Below, piece after piece: positions 10,678-23,185 of a stretch of DNA of 64,000 bases. A model generated the notes under the pieces. The model was not told the origin of the DNA, did not search any database, and worked only from the letters and a program-made list of their open reading frames with translations. Position numbers and translations under genes: made by a program. Numbering within the stretch: position 1 is the stretch's first letter; every line of letters begins with the position of its first letter. The stretch comes from Siphonodentalium dalli (lineage: Eukaryota > Mollusca > Scaphopoda > Gadilida > Siphonodentaliidae): the NCBI GenBank assembly GCA_032622095.1, contig CP136064.1:127459605-127523604 (forward strand), read 5' to 3'.

Positions 10678-13640
10678 TGTCATAACCGTGTTTTCCCCTC
10701 GGTGCCCCTTTTGCATGTATTGTGGGCCAGTCAACATCCTCTGGATGTCGTGCCAGTGCTGCTTCATCCTCTAAGGAGGGGGGTAGGTTCCTTTATCCTA
10801 TTAGGTACATGAATGAATGAGATATCTCCCTTGCCTATGACCAATGTTTATACTGGACACCTTCACCCTGTGATCATTACTAGTAGGGCACATGAAGTAC
10901 GTGGTGTTTCCTTTTAGGAGGCTCCGTTGTTTTTGAGTTTATCTGAACTATTAGATTTGTATCAATGACAGACAAACAAACATACAGACAAACAAACAGA
11001 CAAACAGAGGTCATCAAAATATATATGAGATAGATATACTATGTTTACATTAAGCAGCAATAATTTGGGATTGAATTTTCTAAAACAATATACTTCTATT
11101 AAAATATGTGTCGATTTCTGGTTGTAGATGAATCCTAATCTCAGGAATAAATCTGCAGTCTGTAAAACCTGTCTGTAGTAATCTTGCTTGTTCTACTCCC
11201 ATACCTTGTGAAAAGAAGTCAATATGGATGTAGAAGACTTTTCATTTCTCCTGATGTGAGATATCCTGCCAGTGATTAACAATATTATCATATTATTGTG
11301 CTACATTAACTGTTTACTTGCAATATACATGGACAGCTGTGTAAAGTGTTAGCATTAATGTTCCTCTTAACTGTTCGGGAAAAAAATAACAAAAAATATT
11401 ACAAAAAAAAAAAATCCTTATTTTTTGACACCTTAATAGGAAACATATCAGTTTTTTTTGGCCTCACTCATAATATAATGGATTTTTTTCCGTCATAGTT
11501 TACAACAAAAATATTGCATTATAACACAACAGATTGATCTTATTTTTAATGTAAACAATAAAATGGATGTTACATTATTAATATTTATGTTTTTGTTGGG
11601 TTTTGTGGTAGATTTTGTACAATTTAATCGACATTTCATAATAAAATCGTAATAAAACAAAAACTGCGTCGTTGCGGTGCTATTTTTCAAGTCGACTAAA
11701 TCAATGTACTCCGCAATTGTGATCTGTGTACAGCCATCTAATATAGTTTTATTCTACAGATTTTTATTTACAAACTTTATTTTTATTTCTAATAAAATAT
11801 TTATTTGACTTGTTTATGTTTTTGAGCTATTAATAATATGCACCTGAATTAAAAAGTCCAATATCATGATTTGACCAGCGAAGCAAATACAGTTCCGAGT
11901 CAACTCCAAGACACCTGCGCTGTTGCAGTGTTGGTGTTACTAAGGACGCCGTGTTGTTCTAGCTCTTTTGGCCCTAGATATGTTCTCAAATAAAACTGTA
12001 ATTTGATTTGATTTTCCCCCTCATTCATCACAAGATCATATGAATAATATTTTATTTTAATACACTGAGTGAGCAATTTTGAGAGTTCGATAAAGTTTTG
12101 ATCGGAAAGTTCGACAACATTTTCGATTTTCTCTTCAGTTACACGTCCCAACGTCACGCCAATTCAGCCCAATATTGTGGGCACGGGGATTGCCTGGATT
12201 AGTACCCAAATAAATTATGTTGTTAAAGCGCATTGACAAATATATAATCTTGAGTATATTCTCCACACTATAATTGAAAAATACAAAGGAATGGACACAT
12301 GATTCAATCCAAATGGTTTATTTAAAAAACACTCCCGCCAAGAAACGCCCACTGATAACGTTCGCAAAAAATATGTACCTGTAAACACTTGGTTGGAAAT
12401 TGGGGTGCACAATGGGGACTGTCATTTATCATTGCTATAACTATTACCCATTCGGTAATATATAAATGACATTCATTGCAAATTCAAACGGAATATATCT
12501 TAGATTTAGTATTAGTATCAATTGACCATTTATCGAATGTTGTCATTGAACTTATTGATCAGCTGATGACGATGAACAAATCTAGGAACCTTGTCGACGT
12601 CATAGCAGCTATGATAAAATACTGTAGCACAAATTTATATGTGCATCGGCCGTTTTGTTCTCTCATTTGATTAATAAAATTATTATTCTGCGCGCTTTAA
12701 CACTGCGAAATACTTCAGTAAATTGGCCATATCATGATGTGAAAAATCAAAGACATGACATTGTATTACATTAGTTACTTTTATTTGAACACTGAGTTCA
12801 CGAGCATACGCGGCTATTTTTAAACTGAAAGTGCGCGCATCAATTCGGAATAGTGCGCGAGGCATTTACCGCGAATTACTTATCGGCACTGTCTTGTCCT
12901 TTTATATTGAATTTGATTGCTCAAAATTTAACTAAGAGAATCGTAAGATACAATCTAGGCACGAAAAAATTGTTTAATTTATTAATTGCACAAGATCTGT
13001 GCTGTGCGAATGTATTAACTGCAATGTCAAGGTCAAAAATCGGAGAAACAAAAGTAAACAAAACACACGTGCGATGTACCGTAATCGATGGTACAATGTG
13101 GACTGGTGTGGACTAATAATGCAGACAATTGTAACTGAATTTACACGTAACTATCCAAGAATTAATATGTCACTTGATGATTTATTTTATGTTTCATTTC
13201 ACCAAGTAGCCATTGCTTAAAATATTAATAAATCACCCAATTTCGTGATGTACTTTTCCGACAGAGAAATTGAAACTGAAAGTCACATTGATTTGTTGAT
13301 AAAACAAAACTTACCTTTTGTTTGTTTATTACATTTATTGTTATAAAATATAAATATAAAACCTAATAAATATTCACCATACTATCATGCTTGGGGATGG
13401 GGATTAACAACTCTGAAAAAATTACTCCCAGTCACATCCATGCAGATTAACATAATTTCATAAAACAAGAGCCACCATACAATTTAGTAATAATACATTT
13501 TTTTCCCAATAACTTTGACGTCACCAGAAAGTTCTGTTGGCTGGAGATAATGACGTTAGTCATATTACTGTTGGGTAAAGAGTTAAGGCCTCTGACTATT
13601 GAACATAACCACTACAGGTAACTTAATATACCTGCAGTAG
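10210..13640. other. Intronic DNA with G32 tract and CAAA/CAGA microsatellite, no gene seen
   Basis: A run of 32 G is at 10645-10676. A CAAACA/CAGA microsatellite is at about 10970-11006 and A-rich tracts lie at 11380-11412. The rest is AT-rich DNA with only short ORFs lacking codon-like composition or splice support. Confidence 0.5.
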
Positions 13641-13676
13641 GCAACATATATATATAGTATATTCAAACCTTTTCAG

Positions 13677-13827
13677 CTTGTGACAAAGAGAAGTCAGATG
13701 TAAATACCGATTACGATCTTGCTGTAAAAGTGATGTTTAATTATGGAATAGAATCAAATTCATCAGAGATCCTAAGAGTGATGGAGAGAGAGCTTGTTCC
13801 AGAAAGTTCCTCTCAAGTAGCTGAAAG
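13677..13827 (+). CDS. PINK1: PINK1 exon: beta-3 Lys and alpha-C helix
   Basis: The acceptor is CCTTTTCAG and the donor GGTTAGTG at 13828. The exon is 151 bp, entered in phase 1 and left in phase 2. It encodes DLAVKVMFN, whose Lys (13727-13729, fragment residue 119) matches human K219, and MERELVPE, whose Glu (13790-13792, residue 140) matches human E240; the spacing of 21 residues is the same as in human. The ESNSSEIL stretch keeps Ser at the place of the human Ser228 trans-autophosphorylation site (nine residues after the Lys). These are the ATP-anchoring salt-bridge residues, so the kinase should be catalytically competent. Confidence 0.93.
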
Positions 13828-14139
13828 GTTAGTGAATTGCACACAACTGCTACTAACCAAACCATAAAATGAATTTCATTTTGAACATGTCTGAACTACA
13901 TTGGCACCATAATAAGTCCGACAATTGTTTGTCATCAGTGGCTATGCAGTATTGCAGCAGACTGACATTACCAATGATGTTGGTGCTATCTTAATTTACT
14001 ATGGAAATCATGCAGAAGAAAACAGATCTCACTATGTCAATCTATTTCCAAATATCAAATGTATTAATTAACCAGGGAGATGATGACATCATTTTGGAGG
14101 AGGGATATCAAAACGTACTTACACCCATGCCTGAGTTTA

Positions 14140-14262
14140 ATAGTGTGCCTGTCATTTGCAGAATGAGGTCCCCAGAGGGTGAATTTAGTGATGCTATCCC
14201 TCATAGTGGGCTAGCATCACTAAATTCACCCTCTAGGGACCTCATTCTGCTTACGCCTCATC
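14140..14262. mobile_element. Palindromic MITE, GCAGAATGAGGTCCC family, copy 1
   Basis: TGTGCCTGTCATTTGCAGAA is followed by AGAGGGTGAATTTAGTGATG, a short spacer, then the inverted CATCACTAAATTCACCCTCT and GACCTCATTCTGC. Related palindromes are at 18613, 31096, 32893 and 33106. It lies about 310 bases after the second PINK1 exon in the window. Confidence 0.75.
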
Positions 14263-14274
14263 TTCTCTGGAAAG

Positions 14275-14538
14275 TTTCTTTATTAGCCAAAAGTTTAGCC
14301 AAATGAAAATTTTATTAGCCAAATGAACAAACTTTAGCCAAATTTTTTTTGGCCAAATTAAAAAAAACTATGGCCAAATTAAATCATCGTTCTATGGTCG
14401 GTTCACAATTAATAACTAAAACGTCAAATCTAACAGGCACAGGTAAAATACACAATAATTTAACTAATTTGGATGAACTAGAAATATTTTTATATATGTC
14501 ATTTATTAAAAATTTATTAATCTTTATGTGAAAGAGTG

Positions 14539-14575
<37 letters not shown>

Positions 14576-15235
14576 AACCCGGGATTGGGTATACGGACAT
14601 TTCCCCAACGGACATTTCCCCACTTTCTTCTTTTAAATCATTAAATATTAATTATCCTTGCGAAAATATCTAAGTGACATCTGGAAACTAATAACTTAAT
14701 ATTGTTACGCCATTATCAAATTACAATCTGTCATAAACGCATGCATATTATTTTGAATGTATCGGTATTGACGAAAAATAGCCACAAAATATCTGTCGTG
14801 ATTCACATTTGGCTGATTAAGCTATTGTCTTACACTTGGTGCTCATAAACCTTGGCTGTCATAAATACAATGTCATCACGAAGATGCATTGTGCAGGAGC
14901 CCAGTGAGTGACCAGACAGACAATGGGGGATTAGCGAATTAAATGTAAAATAATGATATGACCTTTTGCTGTTTCGTGCAGAGTGACGGGTTTCCCTTTG
15001 TACTGTCCGCGATCGGGTTTCCCTTTGTACAGTTGCCGATATATTCCCACTTACGTATACGATTTTTTCGGACCAGATCGTTCACATCACAGAATTAAAA
15101 ACCCACTTGCCAAAAATTCATGCTTCCAGTATCTATTTGGGGTCAAAAAAAGATTAGTCAAATGTTTAGCCAAATAAATATTTTATTAGCCAAATTCGAA
15201 AAAGATTAGCCATTGGCTAATTTGGCTACCGACAG
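14275..15235. repeat. Region bracketed by TTAGCCAAA clusters, containing a G33 tract
   Basis: At least five TTAGCCAAA or GGCCAAATT motifs occur at 14275-14385 and four more, ending in the palindrome TTAGCCATTGGCTAA, at 15148-15215. A run of 33 G is at 14542-14574. The arrangement suggests an insertion flanked by related repeats, but no clear ends were found. Confidence 0.4.
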
Positions 15236-15249
15236 CGCGAACACTGCTC

Positions 15250-16481
15250 CCGATGGTTTTCATTTTATTCATTTTGCAAAATTAGTCTGCATCCGGTTTT
15301 ATTTTCATGCCACCTGGAAAAATTCCATGCTCAAATATGCAAAATCATCTCCCATTTTCTATTAGTTGCAGTCATTAATTTAATTCAATGAGTGATTAGC
15401 ATAATTAAGTTAATTCACTGTGTTAAAGCATGCTCACAAAACACATCAAACATCCAAAAACGTGAATTTCATCGCAAAATAACGGACTTCCGCCGTAGTA
15501 CTGGTACCTCGAAAACAGGGAACATGAAGCAAGAATAAACAATGTCTTTTAGGCTTATGGTTCATGATTGAACCTATATATGTTTAAATTTGATATGTGA
15601 AGGGGTATTGGTTAATATAATTTATGAGTTTGGCCATAGATCTTCTCAACATTCTGAAGTTAAATTCGAGTTCTGTAAGACTAGTATGGATGCAAACATT
15701 GAACATTAGTGGTAGGGTGGTGATTTTTTAAGCAGGTTGAATATTGTTCACATACAGGGAACTCATGCTTTCACTCAGCATGCTATTATGGCATAGCCAC
15801 TGCAATGGAGTGAACTCTAAATACTCACTTATATCTAGATCATACATATATTTAGGACTATTAATTTGAATATAATAGTTGTTAACTATACTAGCTACAT
15901 GACATAACCGCCTTCCTGGCTAATAATATTTACTAGTAACACAGTTGTTTTTAAACGGACATGGCTCATTCAAGCTTCCAAATTTTGTCTAAGTAATTTT
16001 GGAAGGAAGTATAAGATAGATTGACAAATAAACGAAATATCAACATACTTGTAACAGCTACATACCGGTATGCTATATAGTATTTTTAATGGCTACATAA
16101 AAAACATTTTCCAGCTGTTTTAAATTTTTCCCACAGAAGTGAAACAACCCTAATTATTTCTACCATATCAGGAATAGACTAGCACAGAATGCTCTATTCT
16201 GTTCAATGTCTTGCACATGACTGTTTGTTTGGGACCCAAACACTGTGTTTAACTGGTCCAGTGCTGAAAGCCCATATTTGGACCCAACGTAAGAGTGCTG
16301 GAAGCCCAGATCTGGACTTTGGCGATGACACTGTATTGCTTGTTTAGTTTTAATCATTTAAATGGAGTTTGTCAGGTAATATTTTTGAAATATTGTTTCA
16401 TATATAATTAAATTGAGACATTTTGAAGTTTGTATGGATGCCGACCAATAAAACTGTCAGCAAAGGTACTTCTAACCACTT
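15250..16481. other. Intronic stretch, nothing recognised
   Basis: AT-rich sequence without a supported gene, inverted repeat or shared repeat family. Confidence 0.4.
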
Positions 16482-17000
16482 CATAACCATAGTCTAATGA
16501 GAGATCCAGCCCCATAACCATAGCCTAATGAGACACCCGGCTCATAACCATAGTCTAATGAGAGATCCAGCCCCATAACCATAGCCTAATGAGACACCCG
16601 GCTCATAACCATAGTCTAATGAGACACCCGACTCATAACCATAGCCTAATGAGAGATCCAGCCCCATAACCATAGCCTAATGAGACACCCGGCTCATAAC
16701 CATAGTCTAATGAGAGATCCAGCCCCATAACCATAGCCTAATGAGACACCCGACTCATAACCATAGCCTAATGAGAGATCCAGCCCCATAACCATAGCCT
16801 AATGAGACACCCGGCTCATAACCATAGTCTAATGAGAGATCCAGCCCCATAACCATAGCCTAATGAGAGATCCAACCCCATAACCATAGCCTAATGAGAC
16901 ATCCGACTCATAACCATAATCTAATGAGAGATCCAGCCCCATAACCATAGCCTAATGAGACATCCGACTCATAACCATAGCCTAATGAGACATCCAGGCT
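16482..17000 (+). repeat. 30/31 bp minisatellite, 17 units of two types
   Basis: All units begin CATAACCATAG(T/C)CTAATGAG. Type X continues AGATCCAGCCC (31 bp); type Y continues ACACCCGGCT or ACATCCGACT (30 bp). Reading order is X Y X Y Y X Y X Y X Y X X Y X Y Y, so the array is mostly an XY dimer of 61 bp with three same-type neighbours. Confidence 0.92.
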
Positions 17001-17655
17001 CATAACTTAATCACAAATGTATATATGAGGGCGTCAAATTTGAGAAAAAAGTGCAAATGTAGTAAATTACCTCCGACGAGCATAAAATTTAATGATTTTC
17101 TGTTTATTGTAATATATATACGAATTTCATTATGTGCATGTAGGATATTTAGCAGCAAACCAGTTAAAGTTGTATTTCTTATGACTTCAATACGTTTTTC
17201 TGGGACATAAATGTCCATAGAAATGTAGATAATGTATTTATCGACCTATTTCGATACCGGAAAAAATTCAAAAGCATATACTATTAAGTGTATTACACTA
17301 TATTCTAATAGAATATACTTAGTTTTAATATTTTGTAGTCAATTACAAACAAGGAGCAGTAGGCTTGGGGGTCGCATTCATATTTATTTTGAGCAGTCGA
17401 AAATAAAATGAAAAAATAAAATAAATGAAAAACCACCCCCCGCCCCTATTTTTTTCGTACATGTCACTAGAAACAGGTGTATATATTTTTTTGGCCTTAT
17501 CAAATTTCTATAGAAACTACTTCACATAGATTCTATTTCTTTTTAGTTTAGTTTCTCTATATCCCCAAATTGGCAGATGACAATGCATTTAATCGAGGTT
17601 CCCAATTTGTGTACATCACAATATTCACCATTTTGGAACTTCAATCTGCGTCTGT
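17001..17655. other. Intronic stretch, nothing recognised
   Basis: AT-rich DNA with short ORFs in overlapping frames and no supported feature. Confidence 0.4.
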
Positions 17656-17663
17656 CTCCCATA

Positions 17664-18600
17664 GTCCAAGTCTTCTCGTACTAAAACCGGCTAAGATATT
17701 GGGATGGAGGTGCCGGTCTTTAGTCCGAGTTCCAGGCCCATGGTCTCCTTTGACACGAGTTAATCGTTAGTGACCCGCTCAAATAAAACCACAATTATAT
17801 GAAATAAAATATCACAATTGCTACAATAAACGGATAGTTTCCGCAGAAGACATGCTATTTGATCTGAAACCCACATCGGTTGTGAATTGAAAGCGGTAAT
17901 TTAATGTGAAAAGAAACTTTTGCCGCAGTGTTTACATATTTTTTAAAGTATGCGAACTCAGTTGACCTTGCGAACTGCGTTCGGCATTTTCCGGTGAAAA
18001 TATTCCGTAGATTTTCAATCAACCACGCACGATGAATTCTCCATTGTAATCGTAATTATACGTGACAATAAATAAATTATTACATAGATTAAATACATAT
18101 TGAAGATATAAATGTAATACATTAAATAAATTACGGGAATTATAACCATCTCACAGTTTAAAACAGTGTAAACACAATGACCATTAGAATATCATGGGGG
18201 CCGCCATTTTGTTTGTATCGAAATTCGTCTCGGCCAAAACAAACACCGGACAATGCCGAAGTTCTTCGGAACCTGAGTTCGGCTTTCAGTTAAGTAAACA
18301 AACAGAAAAAACAGCGATGTTGGTGACAATCAACCGGAATATTCTATGCGTAATTTAACATGAAAGTTAGATTATTATACACCATTATGACCATAATATG
18401 TCTCTCTTTCCGATGTATATAGCATCATGTATTGATTCATTAGGTAAATCGAGTAAAATACACCACAGATTCCCGCCACAGATCGTGGGCGTAACTCGTG
18501 TGATAGGATTGGTATGCAAGCGGGCTGGGACTAAAAACAGCAAATCGCCATCCCAATATCTTAGCTGGTTTTAGTACAAGAAGACTGGGACTAGTCTCCC
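17664..18600. mobile_element. Element with ~70 bp terminal inverted repeats
   Basis: AGTCCAAGTCTTCTCGTAC and AAAACCGGCTAAGATATTGG at the left are matched in reverse by CCAATATCTTAGCTGGTTTT and GTACAAGAAGACTGGGACT at the right, and the match continues into TTTAGTCC. The element is about 940 bp. No transposase is recognisable, so it is probably non-autonomous. Target-site duplication was not resolved. Confidence 0.6.
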
Positions 18601-18612
18601 ATAGCAGATGAG

Positions 18613-18656
18613 GCCATGCAGAATGAGGTCCCAAGAGGGTGAATTTGGTGATGCTA
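18613..18656. mobile_element. GCAGAATGAGGTCCC palindrome family, half copy
   Basis: Only one arm (GCAGAATGAGGTCCCAAGAG and GGTGAATTTGGTGATGCTA) is present. It directly abuts the following tandem-repeat element, which may have truncated it. Confidence 0.55.
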
Positions 18657-19538
18657 CCACGCAGTCATTTTGGGGTCATTTGGCCAAAAACATGCATGGC
18701 CACTGGCAGCCATCTTTAATTTTCCTCTTTGCATGACTAAATCCTTTGGCACAGGCTACAAATCGCGACTTTGGTCGGATCATTATGAAATTTGTCATGA
18801 CTGTTGACATTGACATCTAGATGGGAATGAGTCATTTTTGGTCATTCAGCCAAAAAACATGACCGCCAAAATTCAATCCATCAGCACGGGCTTCAGGCCA
18901 GAGTGTACATTTGATCATCATGAAATTTGTCATTTTCGGGTCATTCGGCCATAAAACATTGCCACCGGCAGCCATCTTGGATTAAACTCTTCGCATTACT
19001 AAATCCTTTGGCATGGGCTATAAGTCGTACCTATGGATGGATCATTATGAAATTTGTCATGGCTGTTGGCATTGACATATATCTATGAAACGAGTCATTT
19101 TGGGGTCATTAGGCCAAAAAACATGGCCGCCAGTGGCCATCTTGGATTTCAAAATTAAGTCCATTACATGTAGCACGAACTGCAGGCCGGAGTGTTCATC
19201 TGATAATTATGAAATTTGTCGTGCATGTTAATATTGACATGGAGATGGGAACGAGTCATTTTGGGGCATTCGGCCATAAAACATGACGGCCACTGGCAGT
19301 CATCTTGGATTTTACTCTTCGCATGACTAAATCCTTTGGCACGGGCTACAGGTCGTACCTTTGGTCAGACCATCATGAAATTTATCATGGATGTTAATGT
19401 TGATATGTAGATGGGAATGAGTCACAATACAAGACCTTTACTGTAACTTTTTGGTTTCCTTCTTTATCATTCTATTCATTGCTCAGCAAAAAATAAACTC
19501 CTTCCCATGTTGAGCTACAGTATCATTGACACTTTCAT
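18657..19538 (+). mobile_element. Tandem-repeat Helitron-like element, family E, 5'-truncated
   Basis: About five core units carry GAGTCATTTTGGGGTCATT and GCCGCCAG, followed by the family end TTGAGCTACAGTATCATTGA at 19510. There is no head hairpin or GTCC microsatellite at the left edge. Confidence 0.7.
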
Positions 19539-19636
19539 ACTATCAACTAATCAATATGATTTTAATTGGGTATTAATTCATATTTTTCTATCCACACCTA
19601 ATTATAGGTATGTCGGTTGTTATAGTAATTGTTTTT

Positions 19637-22540
19637 AGCTCAACTTTACTTTGTAAAGTTTGAGCTATTGCCATGGCTTTGTCGTCCGTCGTCCGTGTGT
19701 ACGTGTGTACGTGTGTGCGTGTGCGCGTGTGTGCGTGTGTACGTAAGGCGTCAACAATAGAGGCTACAGGTCGTACCTTTGATCGGATCATTATGAAATT
19801 TGTCATAGCTGTTGACATCAACATTTGTACCGGAATGATTCATTTTGGGGTCATTCGGAAAAAAAACATGGCCGCCAGCGGCCATCTTAGATTTCAAAAT
19901 TCAATCCATTAGCACGGGCTACAGGCCGTACTGTTCGTCTGATCGTCATGAAATTTGTCATGGATGTTAATATTGACATGTAGATGGGAACGAGTAATTT
20001 TGGGGTCATTCGGCCAAAAAACATGGCCGCCAGCAGCCATCTTCGATTTTACTCTTTGCATGACTAAATCCTTTAGCACGGGCTACAGGTCGTACCTTTA
20101 GTCAGATCATCATAAAATTTGTCATGGATGTTAACAATGACATGTAGATGGGAATGAGTCATTTTTGGGTTATTCGGGCAAAAAACATGGCCGCCAGCAG
20201 CCATCTTGGATTTTACTCTTTGTATGACTAAATCCTTTAGCACGGGCTACAGGTCATACCTTTAGTCTGATAATCATGAAATTTGTCATGGCTGTTGAAA
20301 TTGGAATGTAGATGGGAACGAGTCATTTTGGGGTCATTCGGACAAAAAACATGGCCGCCAGTGGCCATCTTTGTTTTCAAAATTCAATCCATTAGCACGG
20401 GCCACAGGTCGCACTGTTCGTCTGATCATCATGAAATTTGTCATGGATGTTAATATTGACATGTAGATGGGAACGAGTTATTTTGGGGTCATTCGGCCCA
20501 AAAACATGGCCGCCAGCAGCCATCTTGGATTTTACTCTTTGTATGACTAAATTCTTTAGCACGGACTACAGGTCCTACTTTTAGTCTGATCATCATAAAA
20601 TTTGTCAATAATGTTAATAATCACATGTAGATGGGAACGAGTCATTTTGGGGTCATTCGGCCCAAAAACATGGCCGCCAGCAGCCATCTTGGATTTTACT
20701 CTTTGTATGACTAAATCCTTTAGCACGGGCTACAGGTCGTACCTTTAGTCTGATCATCATAAAATTTGTCATGGCTGTTGATATTGGAATGTAGATGGGA
20801 ACGAGTCATTTTGGGGTCATTCGGACAAAAAACATGGCCGCCAGCGGCCATCTTGGATTTCAAAATTTAATCCATTAGCACGGGCCACAGGTCGTACTGT
20901 TTGTCTGATCATCATGAAATTTGTCATGGATGATAATATTGACATGTAGATGGGAACGAGTAATTTTGGGGTCATTCGGCCAAAAAACATGGTCGCCAGC
21001 AGCCATCTTGGATTTTACTCTTTGTATGACTAAATCCTTTAGCACAGGCTACAGGTTGTACATTTAGTCTGATCATCATAAAATTTGTCATGGCTGTTGA
21101 AATTGGAATGTAGATGGGAACGAGTCATTTTGGGGTCATTCGGACAAAAAACATGGCCGCCAGCAGCCATCTTGCATTTAAAAATTTAATCCATTAGCAC
21201 GGGCCACAGTTAGTACTGTTCGTCTGATCATCATGAAATTTGTCACGGATGTTAATATTGACATGTAGATGGGAACGAGTACTTTTGGGGTCATTTGGCC
21301 GAAAAACATGGCCACCAGCAGCCATCTTGGATTTCACTCTTTGTATGACTGAATCCTTTAGCACGGGCTACAGGTTGTATCTTTAGTCTGATCATCATAA
21401 AATTTGTCATGAATGTTAACAATGACATGTAGATGGGAACGAGTCATTTTGGGGTCATTCGGCCAAAAAACATGGCCGCCAGCAGCCATCTTGGATTTTA
21501 CTCTTTGTATGACTAAATCCTTTAGCACGGGCTACAGGTCGTACCTTTAGTCTGATCATCATAAAAATTTTCATGGCTGTTGAAATTGGAATGTAAATGG
21601 GAACGAGTCATTTTGGGGTCATTCGGACAAAAAACATGGCCGCTAGCAGCCATCTTGGATTTCAAAATTTAATCAATTAGCACGGGCCACAGGTCGTACT
21701 GTTCGTCTGATCATCATGAAATTTGTCATGGATGTTAATATTGACATGTAGATGGGAACGAGTAATTTTGGGTGTCATTTGGCCAAAAACATGGCCGCCT
21801 GCAGCCATCTTGGATTTTACTCTTTGTATGACTAAATTCTTTAGCACGGGCTACAGGTCGTACCTTTAGTCTGATCATCATAAAATTTGTCATGGTTCTT
21901 AACAATGACATGTAGATGGGAACGAGTAATTTTGGGGTCAATCGGCCAAAAAACATGGTCGCCAGCAGCCATCTTGGATTTTACTCTTTGTATGACTAAA
22001 TCCTTTAGCACGGGCTACAGGTTGTACCTTTAGTCTGATCATCATAAAATTTGTCATGAATGTTAATAATGACATGTAGATGGGAACGAGTCATTTTGGG
22101 GTCATTTGGCCAAAAAACATGGCCGCCAGCAGCCAACTTGGATTTTACTCTTTGTATGACTAAATCCTTTACCACGGGCTACAGGTCGTACCTTTAGTCT
22201 GATTTCGGGGTCATTCGGACAAAAAACATGGCCGCCACTGGCCATCTTGGATTTCAAAATTTAATCCATTAGCACGGGCCACAGGTCGTACCTTTAGTCT
22301 GATCGTCATAAAATTTGTCATTGATGTTAACGATGACATGTAGTTGGGAACGACTCATTTTGGGGTCATTCGGCTGAAAACATTGCCGCCAGCAGCCATC
22401 TTGGATTTTACTTTTCTCTTCATGTCTATAAACTAGTATTAGACATTCAACTTTCCACATTCCTAATCGCTCCATTGACTGTAATATATTAAATTATTCC
22501 CTTTCCAAGTTGAGCTACAGTGTCATTGACACTTTCATTT
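19637..22540 (+). mobile_element. Full-length tandem-repeat Helitron-like element, family E, with A-A-B higher-order array
   Basis: The head hairpin AGCTCAACTTTACTTTGTAA with GTTTGAGCT is followed by CGTCCGTCGTCCGTG microsatellite. About 16 core units follow: type A 164-165 bp (TTTTACTCTTTGTATGAC) and type B 154-155 bp (TTCAAAATTTAATCCATT). They alternate mostly A-A-B, giving a higher-order period near 483 bp. The tail has TTGAGCTACAG and hairpin AGTGTCATTGACACT. It ends about 15 bases before a PINK1 exon. It is non-coding. Confidence 0.85.
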
Positions 22541-22554
22541 TAATTTTTTTGCAG
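22524..22554 (+). promoter_or_regulatory. Branch point and polypyrimidine tract of the third exon acceptor
   Basis: CATTGAC at 22524-22530 matches the YNYTRAC branch consensus, with its A 25 bases before the AG, and is followed by T-rich sequence. The CATTGAC is the core of the 3' terminal hairpin of the upstream tandem-repeat element, so the splice signal looks transposon-derived. Confidence 0.4.
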
Positions 22555-22734
22555 TCCTTCCTTAGTATCAAAGAAGCTCCCAGCCCACTTCAACATAGTA
22601 GACGTGAAGGGACAGTTTGTTGATGATATGCCAAAGCTGAGCAAATCTGTCGAACATTTTCCTGAGGCTTTACCAAAACGCTTACATGAGCAGGGACTTG
22701 GGCGGAATAAGACAATGTTTCTGGTTATGAAAAG
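22555..22734 (+). CDS. PINK1: PINK1 exon: N-lobe inserts and hinge
   Basis: The acceptor is TTTTTTTGCAG at 22544-22554 and the donor GGTATGG at 22735. The exon is 180 bp, phase 2 to phase 2. It encodes LPAHFNIVDVKGQF, then a loop with FPEALPKRLHEQGLG, then KTMFLVMKR, closely following the human order HPNIIRV, LPSRLHPEGLG and TLFLVMKNYP. It covers beta-4, the insert-2 region and the hinge strand. The acceptor lies about 16 bases downstream of the end of a tandem-repeat mobile element, which may supply its branch point. Confidence 0.93.
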
Positions 22735-22865
22735 GTATGGAAGTAACGTATTACATTTTAGTTAGGGACGGGTATGTTAGAAAAGCTTGAGTTTAGAGTA
22801 GCCATTTGTAGAAATCCCATGTAGTTGAATATCTGTTATTTTATGCTTACATATTCTAATGATTT

Positions 22866-22935
22866 TGAGCTCACCTGAGAAGAAGTCTCCGGTGGAGCTA
22901 TAGTCATCACACCTCGTCCATCCGTTCTCACCAAA
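22866..22935 (+). mobile_element. Family A head fragment
   Basis: AGCTCACCTGAGAAGAAGTC, TCCGGTGGAGCTATAGTCAT and CGTCCATCCG are present, but no core repeats follow. It is a truncated 5' end. Confidence 0.6.
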
Positions 22936-23185
22936 GCTACATTGTGGGGCACACAGTCAAGAAGAAGGTATATTGTGGGGTGATATCGAATTGTGATTGG
23001 TGTTTTCTAATTCATAACTGATGTTTTCCATGTGCTTCTAGCATATATTTAATGGATATATATGACCATTGAACCATATTTAGCTAATTTCATGGTATAA
23101 AAATGGAACTTACTCAGCTCAAAGCTGACAGAAAGTATGCGGGAAATGATGTCTCTTTACCCAAATGTCGGACTTCTGTCATGAA

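Noticed and set aside
16482..17000. CRISPR-like array
   Set aside because: Units are contiguous repeats without unique spacers, in a eukaryotic intron.
19673..19912. ORF with VYVCTCVRVRVCACVRK
   Set aside because: It comes from the GTGTGCGTGTGC microsatellite at the head of the family E element.
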